Shown here: one piece after another, positions 9,057 to 19,002 of the stretch
How the letters are laid out: every line of letters begins with the position of its first letter
Numbering within the stretch: position 1 is the stretch's first letter
Source: Denitromonas sp.
GTDB taxonomy: Bacteria > Pseudomonadota > Gammaproteobacteria > Burkholderiales > Rhodocyclaceae
Direction: 5' to 3'
DNA: 64,000 nt
NCBI RefSeq assembly: GCF_034676725.1
Contig: NZ_JAUCBR010000004.1
Span: 4,554,001 to 4,618,000, forward strand
Translations under genes and position numbers: made by a program
Notes under the pieces: generated by a model
The model's input: only the letters and a program-made list of their open reading frames with translations
Database searches by the model: none
What the model was told of the DNA's origin: nothing

Positions 9057-10967
9057 CTAGTCGGCGCCCAGGATGTGATGTCGACGCAGCGCCTCGATCA
9101 CCTGATCCGCCGACGCCTCGATCGAGTTGCCCACCGTCTTCAAGCGCAGCTCGGCGTCCTCGGGCGCTTCGTAGGGTGAATCGATGCCGGTGAAGTTCTT
9201 CAGCTCGCCGCGCCGCGCCTTCTTGTAGAGCCCCTTCGGATCGCGCTCTTCGGCCACTTCGAGCGGGGTGTCGACAAACACTTCGAGGAATTCGCCCTCT
9301 TCGACCAGGCCGCGCGCCATGCGCCGCTCGGAGCGGAAGGGCGAGATGAAGGCGGTGATGACGATCAGGCCGGCGTCGACCATCAGCTTTGCCACCTCGG
9401 CCACGCGACGGATGTTCTCGACGCGGTCGGCATCGGTGAAGCCCAGGTCCTTGTTGAGACCGTGGCGCACGTTGTCGCCGTCGAGCAGATAGGTGTGGCG
9501 ACCCATGGCGTGGAGCTTTTTCTCGACCATGTTGGCAATCGCCGACTTGCCCGCGCCCGACAGGCCGGTGAACCACAGCAGGCAGGGCTTCTGGCCCTTC
9601 ATGCCGCCGCGCGCGGCCTTGTCGACGTCCACATGCTGCATGTGGATGTTGTGCGAGCGGCGCAGGGCGAAGTGGATCATGCCGGCGCCGACGGTGTTGT
9701 TGCTCAGGCGGTCGATCAGGATGAAGGCGCCGGTGTCGCGGTTGTCGGCATAGGCGTCGAAGGCGATCTGGCGGTCGAGCGACAGGTTGCACACCGCGAT
9801 GCCGTTGAGGTCGAGCTTCTTGGCGGCGATGTGTTCCATGGTGTTGACGTTCACCTGGTACTTGATTTCGGTGACCGTCGCCGTGACCGTCTTGGTGCCG
9901 ATCTTGAGCAGGTAGGCGCGCCCGGGCAGCAGCGGCTCGTCATGCATCCAGACGACGGTGGTCTCGAACTGGTCGGCCGAGCTGGCCGGATGCTCGGCGA
10001 TGGAGATCACGTCGCCGCGCGAGATGTCGATCTCGTCGGCCAGCGTCAGCGTCACCGACTGGCCGGCCACAGCCTGCGGCAGGTCGCCATCGTGGGTGAC
10101 GATGCGCGCCACCGTGCTCTCCTTGCCCGAGGGCTGCACGCGCACGCGGTCGCCGGGCTGGATCATGCCGCTGGACACCGTGCCGGCAAAGCCGCGGAAG
10201 TCGAGATTGGGGCGGTTCACCCACTGCACCGGCAGCCGGAACGGCGCCTTCTGCATGCGCTCTTCGTCGATCTCGACGGTTTCGAGATAGCCCATCAGCG
10301 TGGTGCCGTGGTACCAGGGCAGGCGCTCGCTGGGGGCGATGATGTTGTCGCCCTTGAAGGCCGACAGCGGGATGAAGGTGACGTCCTCGATGCCGATCCG
10401 GGCGGCAAAGTCGCGGTAGTCCTCGACGATCTTGCGGTAGGTCTTTTCCGAGTAGTCGACCAGGTCCATCTTGTTGATCGCCACCACGATGTGGCGGATG
10501 CCGATCAGTGACACCAGGTAGCTGTGGCGTCGGGTCTGGGTGAGGATGCCCTTGCGCGCGTCGACCATCAAAATGGCCACGTCGGCGGTCGAGGCGCCGG
10601 TCACCATGTTGCGGGTGTATTGCTCATGCCCCGGCGTGTCGGCAACGATGAATTTGCGTTTATCGGTTGAAAAGAAGCGATAGGCCACATCAATGGTAAT
10701 GCCCTGCTCGCGCTCGGCGGCGAGGCCATCGACCAGCAGCGCGAAGTCGATATCCTCGCCCTGGGTGCCATATTTTTTCGAGTCGGCCTCGACCGCGGCC
10801 ATCTGGTCTTCGAACAGCATCTTGGATTCGAACAGCAGGCGCCCGATCAGGGTGCTCTTGCCGTCATCCACGCTGCCGCAGGTAATGAAGCGCAGCAGGC
10901 TCTTGTGCTCGTGGCTGCGCAGGTATTCGCCGATGTCGGTGGCGATGAGATCGGATACATGGGCCAT
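9057..10967 (-). CDS. cysN: Bifunctional sulfate adenylyltransferase subunit 1 / adenylylsulfate kinase
   Basis: A 636-residue CysN-CysC fusion. The N-terminal GTPase has the P-loop GSVDDGKST at 31-39, [12 protein letters not shown] (switch II) and NKMDLVD. EF-Tu-like beta-barrels follow. From about residue 455 there is an APS kinase with its own P-loop GLSGAGKS near 468 and the substrate-binding [10 protein letters not shown]. Together with CysD it makes adenosine phosphosulfate, and the kinase half converts this to PAPS. It starts one base after the cysD stop, so the two are one transcript. A CysN fused to CysC indicates PAPS production, for assimilation or for sulfation. Its position inside an exopolysaccharide locus makes the second use worth considering. 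Confidence 0.95.
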   Translation of the reverse strand: MAHVSDLIATDIGEYLRSHEHKSLLRFITCGSVDDGKSTLIGRLLFESKMLFEDQMAAVEADSKKYGTQGEDIDFALLVDGLAAEREQGITIDVAYRFFSTDKRKFIVADTPGHEQYTRNMVTGASTADVAILMVDARKGILTQTRRHSYLVSLIGIRHIVVAINKMDLVDYSEKTYRKIVEDYRDFAARIGIEDVTFIPLSAFKGDNIIAPSERLPWYHGTTLMGYLETVEIDEERMQKAPFRLPVQWVNRPNLDFRGFAGTVSSGMIQPGDRVRVQPSGKESTVARIVTHDGDLPQAVAGQSVTLTLADEIDISRGDVISIAEHPASSADQFETTVVWMHDEPLLPGRAYLLKIGTKTVTATVTEIKYQVNVNTMEHIAAKKLDLNGIAVCNLSLDRQIAFDAYADNRDTGAFILIDRLSNNTVGAGMIHFALRRSHNIHMQHVDVDKAARGGMKGQKPCLLWFTGLSGAGKSAIANMVEKKLHAMGRHTYLLDGDNVRHGLNKDLGFTDADRVENIRRVAEVAKLMVDAGLIVITAFISPFRSERRMARGLVEEGEFLEVFVDTPLEVAEERDPKGLYKKARRGELKNFTGIDSPYEAPEDAELRLKTVGNSIEASADQVIEALRRHHILGAD

Positions 10968-10968
10968 T

Positions 10969-11868
10969 TTAGAAGTACCCCTCCTGCTTTTTCTTTTCCA
11001 TGGACGCGGCCGAATCGTGGTCGATCACCCGCCCCTGTCGTTCCGACGTTTTGGTCAGCAGCATCTCCTGGATGATCGCCGGCAGCGTGTCGGCCTCGGA
11101 CTCCACCGCGCCGGTGAGCGGATAGCAACCCAGGGTACGGAAGCGCACCTTGCGCATCATCGGCACTTCGCCGGCCTTGAGCGGCATGCGCGCGTCGTCG
11201 ACCATGATCAGCGCGCCATCGCGCTCGACCACGGGCCGCTCCGCCGAGTAGTACAAGGGCACGATGGGGATGTCTTCGAGGTAGATGTATTGCCAGATGT
11301 CCAGTTCGGTCCAGTTCGACAGCGGAAACACCCGCATCGACTCACCCTTGTGCTTGCGCGCGTTGTAGAGCTTCCACAGCTCGGGGCGCTGCGCCTTCGG
11401 GTCCCACCGATGGGCCGCGGTGCGGAAGGAGAAGATGCGCTCCTTGGCGCGCGATTTTTCCTCGTCACGCCGGGCCCCGCCGAAGGCCGCGTCGAAACCG
11501 TACATGTCGAGCGCCTGCTTGAGGCCCTCGGTCTTCATGATGTCGGTGTGGATCGCCGAGCCGTGGGTAAAGGGGTTGATGTCCTTCTCGACGCCCTCGG
11601 GGTTGATGTGCACCCGCAGGTCGAGGCCCAGCTCCTTCACCATCTTGTCGCGGAAGGCGTACATCTCGCGGAATTTCCAGCGCGTATCCACATGCAGCAG
11701 CGGGAACGGCGGCTTGGCCGGGTAGAAGGCCTTCATCGCCAGGTGCAGCATCACCGCGCTGTCCTTGCCGATCGAATACAGCATGACCGGGTTGTCGGCC
11801 TCGGCCACCACCTCACGCATGATGTGGATGCTCTCGGCTTCGAGCCGTTGCAGATGGGTCAGTGTCAT
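10969..11868 (-). CDS. cysD: Sulfate adenylyltransferase subunit 2
   Basis: A 299-residue PP-loop ATP pyrophosphatase-family subunit. [12 protein letters not shown] near residue 30 is the ATP-binding loop, and [34 protein letters not shown] and the C-terminal KKKQEGYF are hallmark CysD sequences. It forms ATP sulfurylase with CysN (next gene, 1-base gap). The start at 11868 is chosen because AGAGGA lies seven bases upstream and because the length matches the family (about 302). The reading frame does not stop upstream of this Met: it stays open for another 276 codons through a transposase-derived segment, so a long fusion product is also possible. Confidence 0.94.
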   Translation of the reverse strand: MTLTHLQRLEAESIHIMREVVAEADNPVMLYSIGKDSAVMLHLAMKAFYPAKPPFPLLHVDTRWKFREMYAFRDKMVKELGLDLRVHINPEGVEKDINPFTHGSAIHTDIMKTEGLKQALDMYGFDAAFGGARRDEEKSRAKERIFSFRTAAHRWDPKAQRPELWKLYNARKHKGESMRVFPLSNWTELDIWQYIYLEDIPIVPLYYSAERPVVERDGALIMVDDARMPLKAGEVPMMRKVRFRTLGCYPLTGAVESEADTLPAIIQEMLLTKTSERQGRVIDHDSAASMEKKKQEGYF

Positions 11869-12696
11869 GGTTGTCCTCTTGCGCAAACCCTGTTGATCAG
11901 CGCCGGCCGGATGCGCCGGCGCCGTGTTGTCCGAATCATACGTGAGCGCGGGCGGCCGCTCGGGCGCCCGGTGGCGCCGCAGTTCAAGCTCGGCGGCATG
12001 GCTCGCCAGCCAGTCGGCCACCGCGCCGACCTGCGTCACGTCGGCGCCTACCCAGTGCACTTGCAGCGGCCGCGCCGCCAGCGCGCACAGGCGTTGAAGA
12101 AAATCAACCACCGCCGCGGCCTGCAGCGGCAGCGGCACGATGCGCCAGTACAAGCGGCCACGCGGCCCGCGTGCGAACAGCACCGTGCGTGTCGCGTCCA
12201 GCCGCTGCTCGCCGCACCACAGGCGGGCACGCGATGCCATTCCAGCCGCCGACACGGCGCCGGCATCGCGCAGCTCACGCTGCCAGTCCGGCGGATCAAT
12301 GCCCCAGCTTGCCACATAGCGGGCCACGGTACGCTCGCCCAGGTCGATGCCGAAAACCCGCACCAGCCAGCGCGCCACCGCCTGATGTTGCCACAGCCCG
12401 GTGGCCTCGCCGGCCGCCTCCGGTGCAGAGGCCAGCAAGGCGGTGCGAATCTCGTCCTCTCGCGCCTTGTCGATGGCCCGGCCGCTGCCCACCGGGCGCC
12501 CCTGCGGGCGCACGTCCACAGCCGTCCAGCCGCCCTGCGCGAACGCCTTGGCCGCCGCCACCACGGTGGGCACCGACAGGCCGGTAGCGGCCGAGACCTG
12601 GGCCAGTGTCCGCCCCTGCCGGCGCAGCTCAACCGCCCGGCGTCGCGCCCGGTTCAGGGCGTCGCCGGTCAATCGGCGCGGCATGGGCAGTTCCAT
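11869..12696 (-). CDS. Degenerate IS630-like transposase ORF (HTH protein) reading in frame into cysD
   Basis: 276 codons from an ATG at 12696 (12684 is also possible) to the cysD start, with no stop between. Residues about 10-52 form a first helix-turn-helix ([19 protein letters not shown]). Residues 66-135 form the second winged HTH of IS630 transposases ([18 protein letters not shown], then [19 protein letters not shown] and [12 protein letters not shown]). The region after 155 keeps the outline of the DDE domain (WCGEQRL where WGDETGL is usual; [32 protein letters not shown]), but the catalytic acidic residues are replaced and the PYSPELNPIE block is gone. No terminal repeats were seen. 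It could be a decaying element or a DNA-binding protein recruited to control cysDN. Confidence 0.65.
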
Positions 12697-12790
12697 CGGC
12701 TTGGCATGGTGATATATTAAACATTTATTTGCCGGCAATCAGTGTTAAATAATTAACCGCGCAAACAACGACACCCCACCGGACCCTGCC
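12697..12790. promoter_or_regulatory. AT-rich divergent promoter region with dyad symmetry
   Basis: The spacer between the transposase-derived ORF/cysDN (minus) and cysQ (plus) is strikingly AT-rich for this sequence. The 10-bp palindrome TTGCCGGCAA lies at 12729-12738, flanked almost symmetrically by ATTAAACA (12716-12723) and TGTTAAAT (12743-12750). This looks like an operator between two divergent promoters. The candidate binder is either the HTH product encoded next to it or a sulfur regulator; neither is shown by sequence alone. Confidence 0.45.
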
Positions 12791-13558
<768 letters not shown>

Positions 13559-13570
13559 GCCCACCCGCGC

Positions 13571-15304
13571 ATGACCGCCACCTGGGTGCTCCTCTCCCTC
13601 GCTGCACTGGTGGCGCTGCTGGTGCATGGCCGCCTGTCGCCGGCCGTGCTCTTCTGCGGCTGGGCCGGGCTCTACCATCTGTTCGGCCTCATCAGCGAGC
13701 GCGACCTGCTCGCGAGCTACGCCAATCCGGGCCTGGCCGTGCTGCTCCTGCTGTTGCTGGTGTCGCTGGTGCTCGAGCGTGCGCCGCTGATCGAGCGCTT
13801 CTCCGACACCTTGCTCAAGGGCGGCGAACGCCTCGCCACCCTCCGCCTGTGCCTGGTCACCGCGACCTGCTCGGCCTTCCTCAACAACACCGCGGTGGTC
13901 AGCACCTTGCTGGGCACGATCTCACGCCAGCGCCACCATCCCGCTTCACGGCTGCTGCTGCCGCTGTCCTACGCCGCGGTGCTCGGCGGCATCACCACGC
14001 TGGTCGGCACCTCGACCAACCTGGTGGTCAATTCCTTTGCCGAGCGCGCCGGCCTGCCAACGATCTCGATGTTCCAGATGAGCGCCGTCGGCATCCCGGT
14101 CGCGCTCGCCTGCATCGTCTGCCTGACCCTGGTTTCCCGCTGGCTGCCGGTACGCAACGGCGACGACGCCGCCGCCCGCCAGGCCTATTTTGTGGAAGCG
14201 CGCCTGACGGCGGGCTCGCCGCTGATCGGACGCAGCATCGAGGCCAACAAGTTGCGCAACCTCGACGGTCTGTTCCTGGTCGAGATCCTGCGTGAGGCGC
14301 GGCTGATCTCGCCGGTGTCGCCGGAGGAGATCCTCCACGCCGACGACGTGCTGATCTTCACCGGCGAAGTGGAAAAGATGCAGGTGATCGAACGCTTCCC
14401 CGGCCTGCAGGTGTTCGGCACCCGCGCCGACGACCTGCTGCGCTCCAACCTGGTGGAGGTCGTCATTGCCAGCGATTCGGAACTGGCCAACCGGACGCTG
14501 CGCGATGTGGATTTCCGTACCATGTTCGACGCTGGCGTGGTTGGCATCCGCCGTGGCGACAAGCGCCTGACCGGACAGCTCGGCCGCATCCCGCTGCGCG
14601 TCGGCGACGCCCTGCTGCTGGCCGTCGGCGCCGACTTTGCGCAGCACCGCAACCTGGCCCGCAACTTCCACCGGGTCGGCGGCGCACCGCTGCATCCCAA
14701 GCTGAGCCCACCGCAGACGCGCTGGGTGGTCGGCGGTTTCGCCGCCGTGATCATCGCCGCCGCGGCCGACTGGCTGCCGTTGTTTGCCGGGCTGCTGCTG
14801 CTGCTCGGCGCCTTCCTGGCCAGCGGACTGCTGTCGATGGCGGAGATTCGCCGGCGCTTTCCGTTCGAGCTGATCCTGGTCATCGGCGCCGCCCTGGCCA
14901 TCGCCCATGTGCTGGAGAGCTCGGGTGGCGCGGCGATCATCTCGCGCTTTGTCGCCGACAGCGTTGGGCACCTCGGCATCTGGGGCGCCTTCGTCGGCAT
15001 CTACCTGATGACCGTGATCCTCACCGAAGTGGTCACCAACAACGCCGCCGCGGCACTGGCCTTTCCCATCGCGCTGTCGACGGCCCGTGCCTTCGACGCC
15101 GACCCGACGCCCTTCGTGATGCTGGTCGCCTATGGCGCCAGCGCGGGCTTCCTGATCCCCTTCGGCTACCAGACCCATCTGATGGTGTACTCGCCCGGGC
15201 GCTATCGGGTGATGGACTTCGTACGCGCGGGAACGCCGGTGGCGCTGGTGTACGGCGCCGTCGTGCTATGGCTGCTGCCGCGGGTGTTTCCGTTCTATCC
15301 GTAG
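13571..15304 (+). CDS. SLC13/DASS-family permease with two RCK_C domains, likely sulfate transporter
   Basis: 577 residues. Hydrophobic helices fill 1-195 and 390-577. Between them are two TrkA-C (RCK_C) domains, about 205-290 and 295-380 (TAGSPLIGRSIEANK and SELANRTLRDVDFR). The two re-entrant SNT-like motifs of the family are present as NNTAVVSTLLG with VGTSTNLVVNSF, and TNNAAAALAFPIA with GYQTHLMVYSPG. Such proteins transport sulfate or other divalent anions with sodium or protons. Placement 12 bases after cysQ strongly suggests sulfate. The gene ends 4 bases before the convergent polysaccharide deacetylase. Confidence 0.85.
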   Translation: MTATWVLLSLAALVALLVHGRLSPAVLFCGWAGLYHLFGLISERDLLASYANPGLAVLLLLLLVSLVLERAPLIERFSDTLLKGGERLATLRLCLVTATCSAFLNNTAVVSTLLGTISRQRHHPASRLLLPLSYAAVLGGITTLVGTSTNLVVNSFAERAGLPTISMFQMSAVGIPVALACIVCLTLVSRWLPVRNGDDAAARQAYFVEARLTAGSPLIGRSIEANKLRNLDGLFLVEILREARLISPVSPEEILHADDVLIFTGEVEKMQVIERFPGLQVFGTRADDLLRSNLVEVVIASDSELANRTLRDVDFRTMFDAGVVGIRRGDKRLTGQLGRIPLRVGDALLLAVGADFAQHRNLARNFHRVGGAPLHPKLSPPQTRWVVGGFAAVIIAAAADWLPLFAGLLLLLGAFLASGLLSMAEIRRRFPFELILVIGAALAIAHVLESSGGAAIISRFVADSVGHLGIWGAFVGIYLMTVILTEVVTNNAAAALAFPIALSTARAFDADPTPFVMLVAYGASAGFLIPFGYQTHLMVYSPGRYRVMDFVRAGTPVALVYGAVVLWLLPRVFPFYP

Positions 15305-15308
15305 GCGG

Positions 15309-16256
15309 TCAGCTGCTCAGCAGGTTCTGCAGCAGGCGGGCACCAAAGCGATATTTCGTGCGGTCCCAGGGGGTGAACCGCGGCAACTGGAAGACATCAC
15401 TGTCGCGCCGCGCAGCGCCCCAGACCGTCGCCAGCGCCGCATCGAACCCCACATCGGCCGCCAGGCCAGCATGCTCAGCCCGGTAGTCCTGCCCCGGCTT
15501 GCCATTGGGGTAGGCAAACAGTCCGATGCGTTCGCCAAGCAGGGCCTCGAGCCAGCGCTTGCTGTCGAGCATCTCCTGGCGTGCGGTCTCGGCATCGGTC
15601 GTGGCGAGGATCGGATGCGTCACCGTGTGGGCGCCCACACCCATGCCGGCGCGATGCCATTCACGCAACTGCGCCGAAGCCATCATGAGATCGTCCGGCA
15701 GCGTGGCCTGCGAGGCCTCGGCAACCGCGGCGACATGTCGCTCCCGCGCCAACGGCGGCAAGTGCTTGATTCGAGGTATCAACTCGCCGATGGCACGCCG
15801 TTTTTCCGCCACGCTCCCTACCGCCACCCGCCCCTTGTCGATCGCACCCAGATCGAGATGCGTCAGCGGCGTCCGTCGCACCGCCTCGATCACCGTGTCG
15901 TTCCACATGCGGCCACCGTCGAGGAAGCCGGTCGCGACAAACAGGGTGGCCGGCGCATGGTGACGCTGCAGAATCGGCAAGGCCTGGGTCAGATTGTCTG
16001 CATAGCCATCGTCAAACGTGATGGCGGCGGCACGCGCAGGCAATTCACCCCGCCGCAACTGCGCAATGCCCTCGGCCAGGGGAAGGATCCGGAACCAGCT
16101 TGCGATCCAGCCGAGCATCCGGTCGAAGGCGACCGTATCGACCTCATCGGGAAACAGCGGGTCGGGCGCGGGCAGCACCCGGTGGAACACGAAGATGTTC
16201 AGCCGCGGGGCGCCGCCCCGCGTGCTGGCCAGATGAAACGCCGATCGCATCAACAT
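15309..16256 (-). CDS. Polysaccharide deacetylase (NodB/CE4 family)
   Basis: 315 residues with a NodB-homology domain. FHRVL is near residue 25, the catalytic TFDDGYADN near 99-107, and the metal-binding GAHTVTHP near 210, where both histidines of the HxxxH motif are kept. The C-terminal part includes FAYPNGKPGQDY. No signal peptide is obvious, so it may act in the cytoplasm or need another route. It is the last gene of the long minus-strand XrtA block, 9 bases after the O-glycosylation ligase gene. It is distinct from the DUF3473-type deacetylase at 29973-30806. The probable role is N-deacetylation of a HexNAc-containing glycan. Confidence 0.85.
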   Translation of the reverse strand: MLMRSAFHLASTRGGAPRLNIFVFHRVLPAPDPLFPDEVDTVAFDRMLGWIASWFRILPLAEGIAQLRRGELPARAAAITFDDGYADNLTQALPILQRHHAPATLFVATGFLDGGRMWNDTVIEAVRRTPLTHLDLGAIDKGRVAVGSVAEKRRAIGELIPRIKHLPPLARERHVAAVAEASQATLPDDLMMASAQLREWHRAGMGVGAHTVTHPILATTDAETARQEMLDSKRWLEALLGERIGLFAYPNGKPGQDYRAEHAGLAADVGFDAALATVWGAARRDSDVFQLPRFTPWDRTKYRFGARLLQNLLSS

Positions 16257-16265
16257 GTGCCCGCC

Positions 16266-17624
16266 TCAGCCGGCCACAGCGCGGGATGAACGTTGCGGAG
16301 AATCCACGTCGGCGGCGGATTCCGGTACCGGCGGCACGGCCGCTTCGGGCGCCTTCATCAACACCTCTTTGGCATAGCGCTCGGTCGCCAGAAGAATGAT
16401 CATGACGTAGTACGGCATGTCCCAGTAAGCCAGACTGAGGAACGCCCCGCCGACCGCAAAACCAACCAGACTCACCTTGCTCATGTTCCCCAGCAAGGCG
16501 ATCCACTCGAAGCGCGGCCCCCGCTTTTCCATGGCCGCCAGCCGGCCGGCCACGCGGTAGGTCAGGATCCAGAACAGCAGGTACAGCGCCAACCCGATGT
16601 AGCCGTGATCGCCCAGTACCTGGAAGTAAATACTGTGTGCCACCAGCACCCAGTCCGGGTTGGGCGCGTAGGCATTGAACACCACCGGCGATGCGGTGGC
16701 AAAGCCAGCGCCGAAAATGCGGTCGTTGGCGATGTTGATCGCCATGTGCCAGGCGTTGATCCGCCCCATCGCCGACAGGTCTTCTTCGTAGGTCTCGATG
16801 GTCTCCATGCGGGAGAACCATTCTTCAGGCATCAAGAACAGGATCGCGGGCGTCAATGCCAGCAGCAGCAAACCCATCGACACCTTGGCCCGACTGCGCC
16901 ACCACATCATCGACCCCATCGCGATGATGGCCAGCAGCGCGCCACGGGAGTGACTGCCGATCGCCGCCACCGCGCACAGCAGGATCGACAGCATCAAGCC
17001 GCGTCGCAGCCATTTTTCCGGTATGCGCCGGACCAGCACGAACTCGCGCGCCAGCGTCGCCTGTTTGGACAGGAAATAGAGGAACGGGATGGAGATGATC
17101 AGCGCCAGGGCAAGTTCGTTATTCCCCTGGACCAGGCTCGACGGCGGCCCCCACACACGGAACTCTCCGCCTGTGGTCAGGGTGAAGATACCGCCCTTCA
17201 CCCCGAAGAAGGCGATCGAACCGACGACCACCCAGATCAAGCCGATGATCTGCTCTCGCCCCGCCACCAAGGCGCCCACCACCAGCGTCATCCCCAGCAC
17301 CTTGAGCACATCGATGAGCTTGGTCTGGCTGGGCTCGGGCAGGATGGCGGTGAACGAGGTCAGCGTCATCCACAGGATCATCAGGATCAGCACGATCGCC
17401 GGCCCGCCCGTCTGCCAGCGGATCGAGCGTGTCGAAAAGAACATGCCCAAGGCAATGATGACCACCGATGCCATGGCAAAGGGCAGGTCATAGGCAAAGC
17501 CCCAGCCAAGTCGGTGCGGGTTCATCAATCCGACCCACACCCACAGCAGCGCCCCATAGTAGGGACGCTTGAGCGCGACCACGGCGCCCACGATGAACAA
17601 GGCGGTAACGATCAGATCCCGCAC
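16266..17624 (-). CDS. Putative O-glycosylation ligase, exosortase A system-associated
   Basis: 452 residues with about 10 to 12 hydrophobic segments. It begins MRDLIVTALFIVGAVVALKR and contains the WVGLMNPHRLGWGFAYDLPF stretch that is diagnostic of the exosortase A-associated Wzy/WaaL-like family (TIGR03097 type). The large periplasmic loop typical of O-antigen ligases is present between about 280 and 350 (AINIANDRIFGAGFATASPVV). The enzyme would polymerise or ligate lipid-linked glycan on the periplasmic side, and ligation to sorted PEP-CTERM proteins has been proposed. The C-terminal 40 residues are Pro/Ala-rich and cytoplasmic. Confidence 0.88.
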   Translation of the reverse strand: MRDLIVTALFIVGAVVALKRPYYGALLWVWVGLMNPHRLGWGFAYDLPFAMASVVIIALGMFFSTRSIRWQTGGPAIVLILMILWMTLTSFTAILPEPSQTKLIDVLKVLGMTLVVGALVAGREQIIGLIWVVVGSIAFFGVKGGIFTLTTGGEFRVWGPPSSLVQGNNELALALIISIPFLYFLSKQATLAREFVLVRRIPEKWLRRGLMLSILLCAVAAIGSHSRGALLAIIAMGSMMWWRSRAKVSMGLLLLALTPAILFLMPEEWFSRMETIETYEEDLSAMGRINAWHMAINIANDRIFGAGFATASPVVFNAYAPNPDWVLVAHSIYFQVLGDHGYIGLALYLLFWILTYRVAGRLAAMEKRGPRFEWIALLGNMSKVSLVGFAVGGAFLSLAYWDMPYYVMIILLATERYAKEVLMKAPEAAVPPVPESAADVDSPQRSSRAVAG

Positions 17625-17652
17625 GTTGCAACTCCAGTTTTCATGCTGACAT

Positions 17653-19002
17653 TCATCCGGTCACCTTGCTGATCACGTAGCGGAACTTGCCGGAGCGCTC
17701 GGGGGCGATCCGGGCGACCCGCTCCACCGCAATCTGGACATCCGCGCCCAGTCGCGCCTGCAGCCCCGACTCGATGGCATGCACCTCACGCTCACCGAAC
17801 GCCTCGCCCGGCTCGACCTGAACCCGGGTCAACGACAAGGACTCCTGCACGATCTTGAACGCGCGGACCGCCGGAAGATCGCGCAGCACATAGATCAGCG
17901 ACAGGCCATGCATCACCGTACCATCCCGGGCGACCACGAAATCGGTGCTTCGGCCCTGGATTTCCTTGAGCACCGGCAGACCGCGTCCGCAGGCGCAGGG
18001 CGCGTCGTCCAGCACGCCGATGTCGCCGGTGCGGTAGCGGATGAACGGAAAATCGCGCGTCGCCAGGTGGGTCACCACGATCTCGCCGGCCTGGCCGGCC
18101 GGCAGCACCTGGCCGGCCTCATCGACGATCTCGACCACGATGTCTTCGGCCGTGATGTGCATGCTGCCGGACGGGCACTGGTGGGCAATGAAGCCGGCGT
18201 CGCGACCGCCATAGCCGTTGGCCACCGGGCAGCCAAACAGGCGCTCGATGCACGCGCGCTGGTCGTCGTAGAGCCGTTCGGAGGTCACGAACACCACCCG
18301 CACCCCCAGATCGTCGAGGCGAATGCCGCGCTTTTCCGCGTGCCGGGCGATGTGGCTGATCGCCGAGGGGTAGCCGAACACCATGGCCGGGCGTCGCGAG
18401 CGGATGCGCGCGACAAAGCCGTCGAGCTTTTCTTCGGACATCTCGAACGCCGGCATCAGCTCGGTGCGCATCAGCGCATCGCGCAACTGGCGCACCCGGT
18501 CCTGCGCCCCGAGCTCGATCGGCGAGCCCCACACCACGATCTCGCGGTCGCCAATATCGACGTTCCACCAGCGGGTGGCGCGCCATTTGGCCGCCACGTC
18601 GTGGGTGACCCGTTCGTCGCCGATGAAGAAGATCAGCGGCTCGCCGCTGGACCCGCCGGTATTGAACCGCGCCAGCGCCCGGGCATTGTCCGCACGCAGT
18701 CCATCGGTGTGTGTGCGGATCAGCGCCTTGCTCAGGAACGGCAAGCGCTGCAGATCGGCGACGCTGGACAGCTCGCCGGGCACAAAACCGGCCTCGGCAA
18801 ACAGCTGCCGGTAATACGGCACATGCGCGCCCACATCGACCAGAAAGGCACGCAGACGGTCCAGTTGCGCCTGACGGATCCGCTCAGCCGGCCACCACTG
18901 CGATTGTTCCATCGCCTCGCGCACGCGCACCGTATCGTGCCCCTTGAGGCGTTCCTGCAGGGGAAACACCCACCGCGAGACAAAGGCGGTATACACGCTC
19001 AT
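17653..19002 (-). CDS. CapK/PaaK-like adenylate-forming protein
   Basis: About 449 residues from the Met at 19002, whose ATGA overlaps the stop of the upstream glycosyltransferase. It is an ANL-superfamily protein of the phenylacetate-CoA ligase type: FNTGGSSGEPLIFF is the ATP loop, GYPSAISHIARHA and NGYGGRDAGFIAHQC form the A5-like region, and FIRYRTGDIG is the hinge/ribose-binding motif. A cysteine-rich CACGRGLP resembles the zinc motif of PaaK. Homologues called CapK occur in many capsule and EPS clusters, where the substrate is unknown. It probably activates a carboxylate used to decorate the polysaccharide. Confidence 0.83.
   Translation of the reverse strand: MSVYTAFVSRWVFPLQERLKGHDTVRVREAMEQSQWWPAERIRQAQLDRLRAFLVDVGAHVPYYRQLFAEAGFVPGELSSVADLQRLPFLSKALIRTHTDGLRADNARALARFNTGGSSGEPLIFFIGDERVTHDVAAKWRATRWWNVDIGDREIVVWGSPIELGAQDRVRQLRDALMRTELMPAFEMSEEKLDGFVARIRSRRPAMVFGYPSAISHIARHAEKRGIRLDDLGVRVVFVTSERLYDDQRACIERLFGCPVANGYGGRDAGFIAHQCPSGSMHITAEDIVVEIVDEAGQVLPAGQAGEIVVTHLATRDFPFIRYRTGDIGVLDDAPCACGRGLPVLKEIQGRSTDFVVARDGTVMHGLSLIYVLRDLPAVRAFKIVQESLSLTRVQVEPGEAFGEREVHAIESGLQARLGADVQIAVERVARIAPERSGKFRYVISKVTG

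Noticed and set aside
10693..12720. A 675-codon plus-strand frame opposite cysNC/cysD
   Set aside because: It mirrors the cys genes, has no family motif and no ribosome site; a shadow frame of GC-rich coding sequence.
11869..12790. A complete IS630 insertion sequence
   Set aside because: No terminal inverted repeats, TA duplication or intact DDE triad could be found; only a transposase-like ORF remains.
14524..14530. GTTCGAC inside the SLC13 permease as a fifth frameshift
   Set aside because: It encodes Met-Phe-Asp in an uninterrupted frame with a normal RCK_C domain, so the heptamer is genuine coding sequence here.
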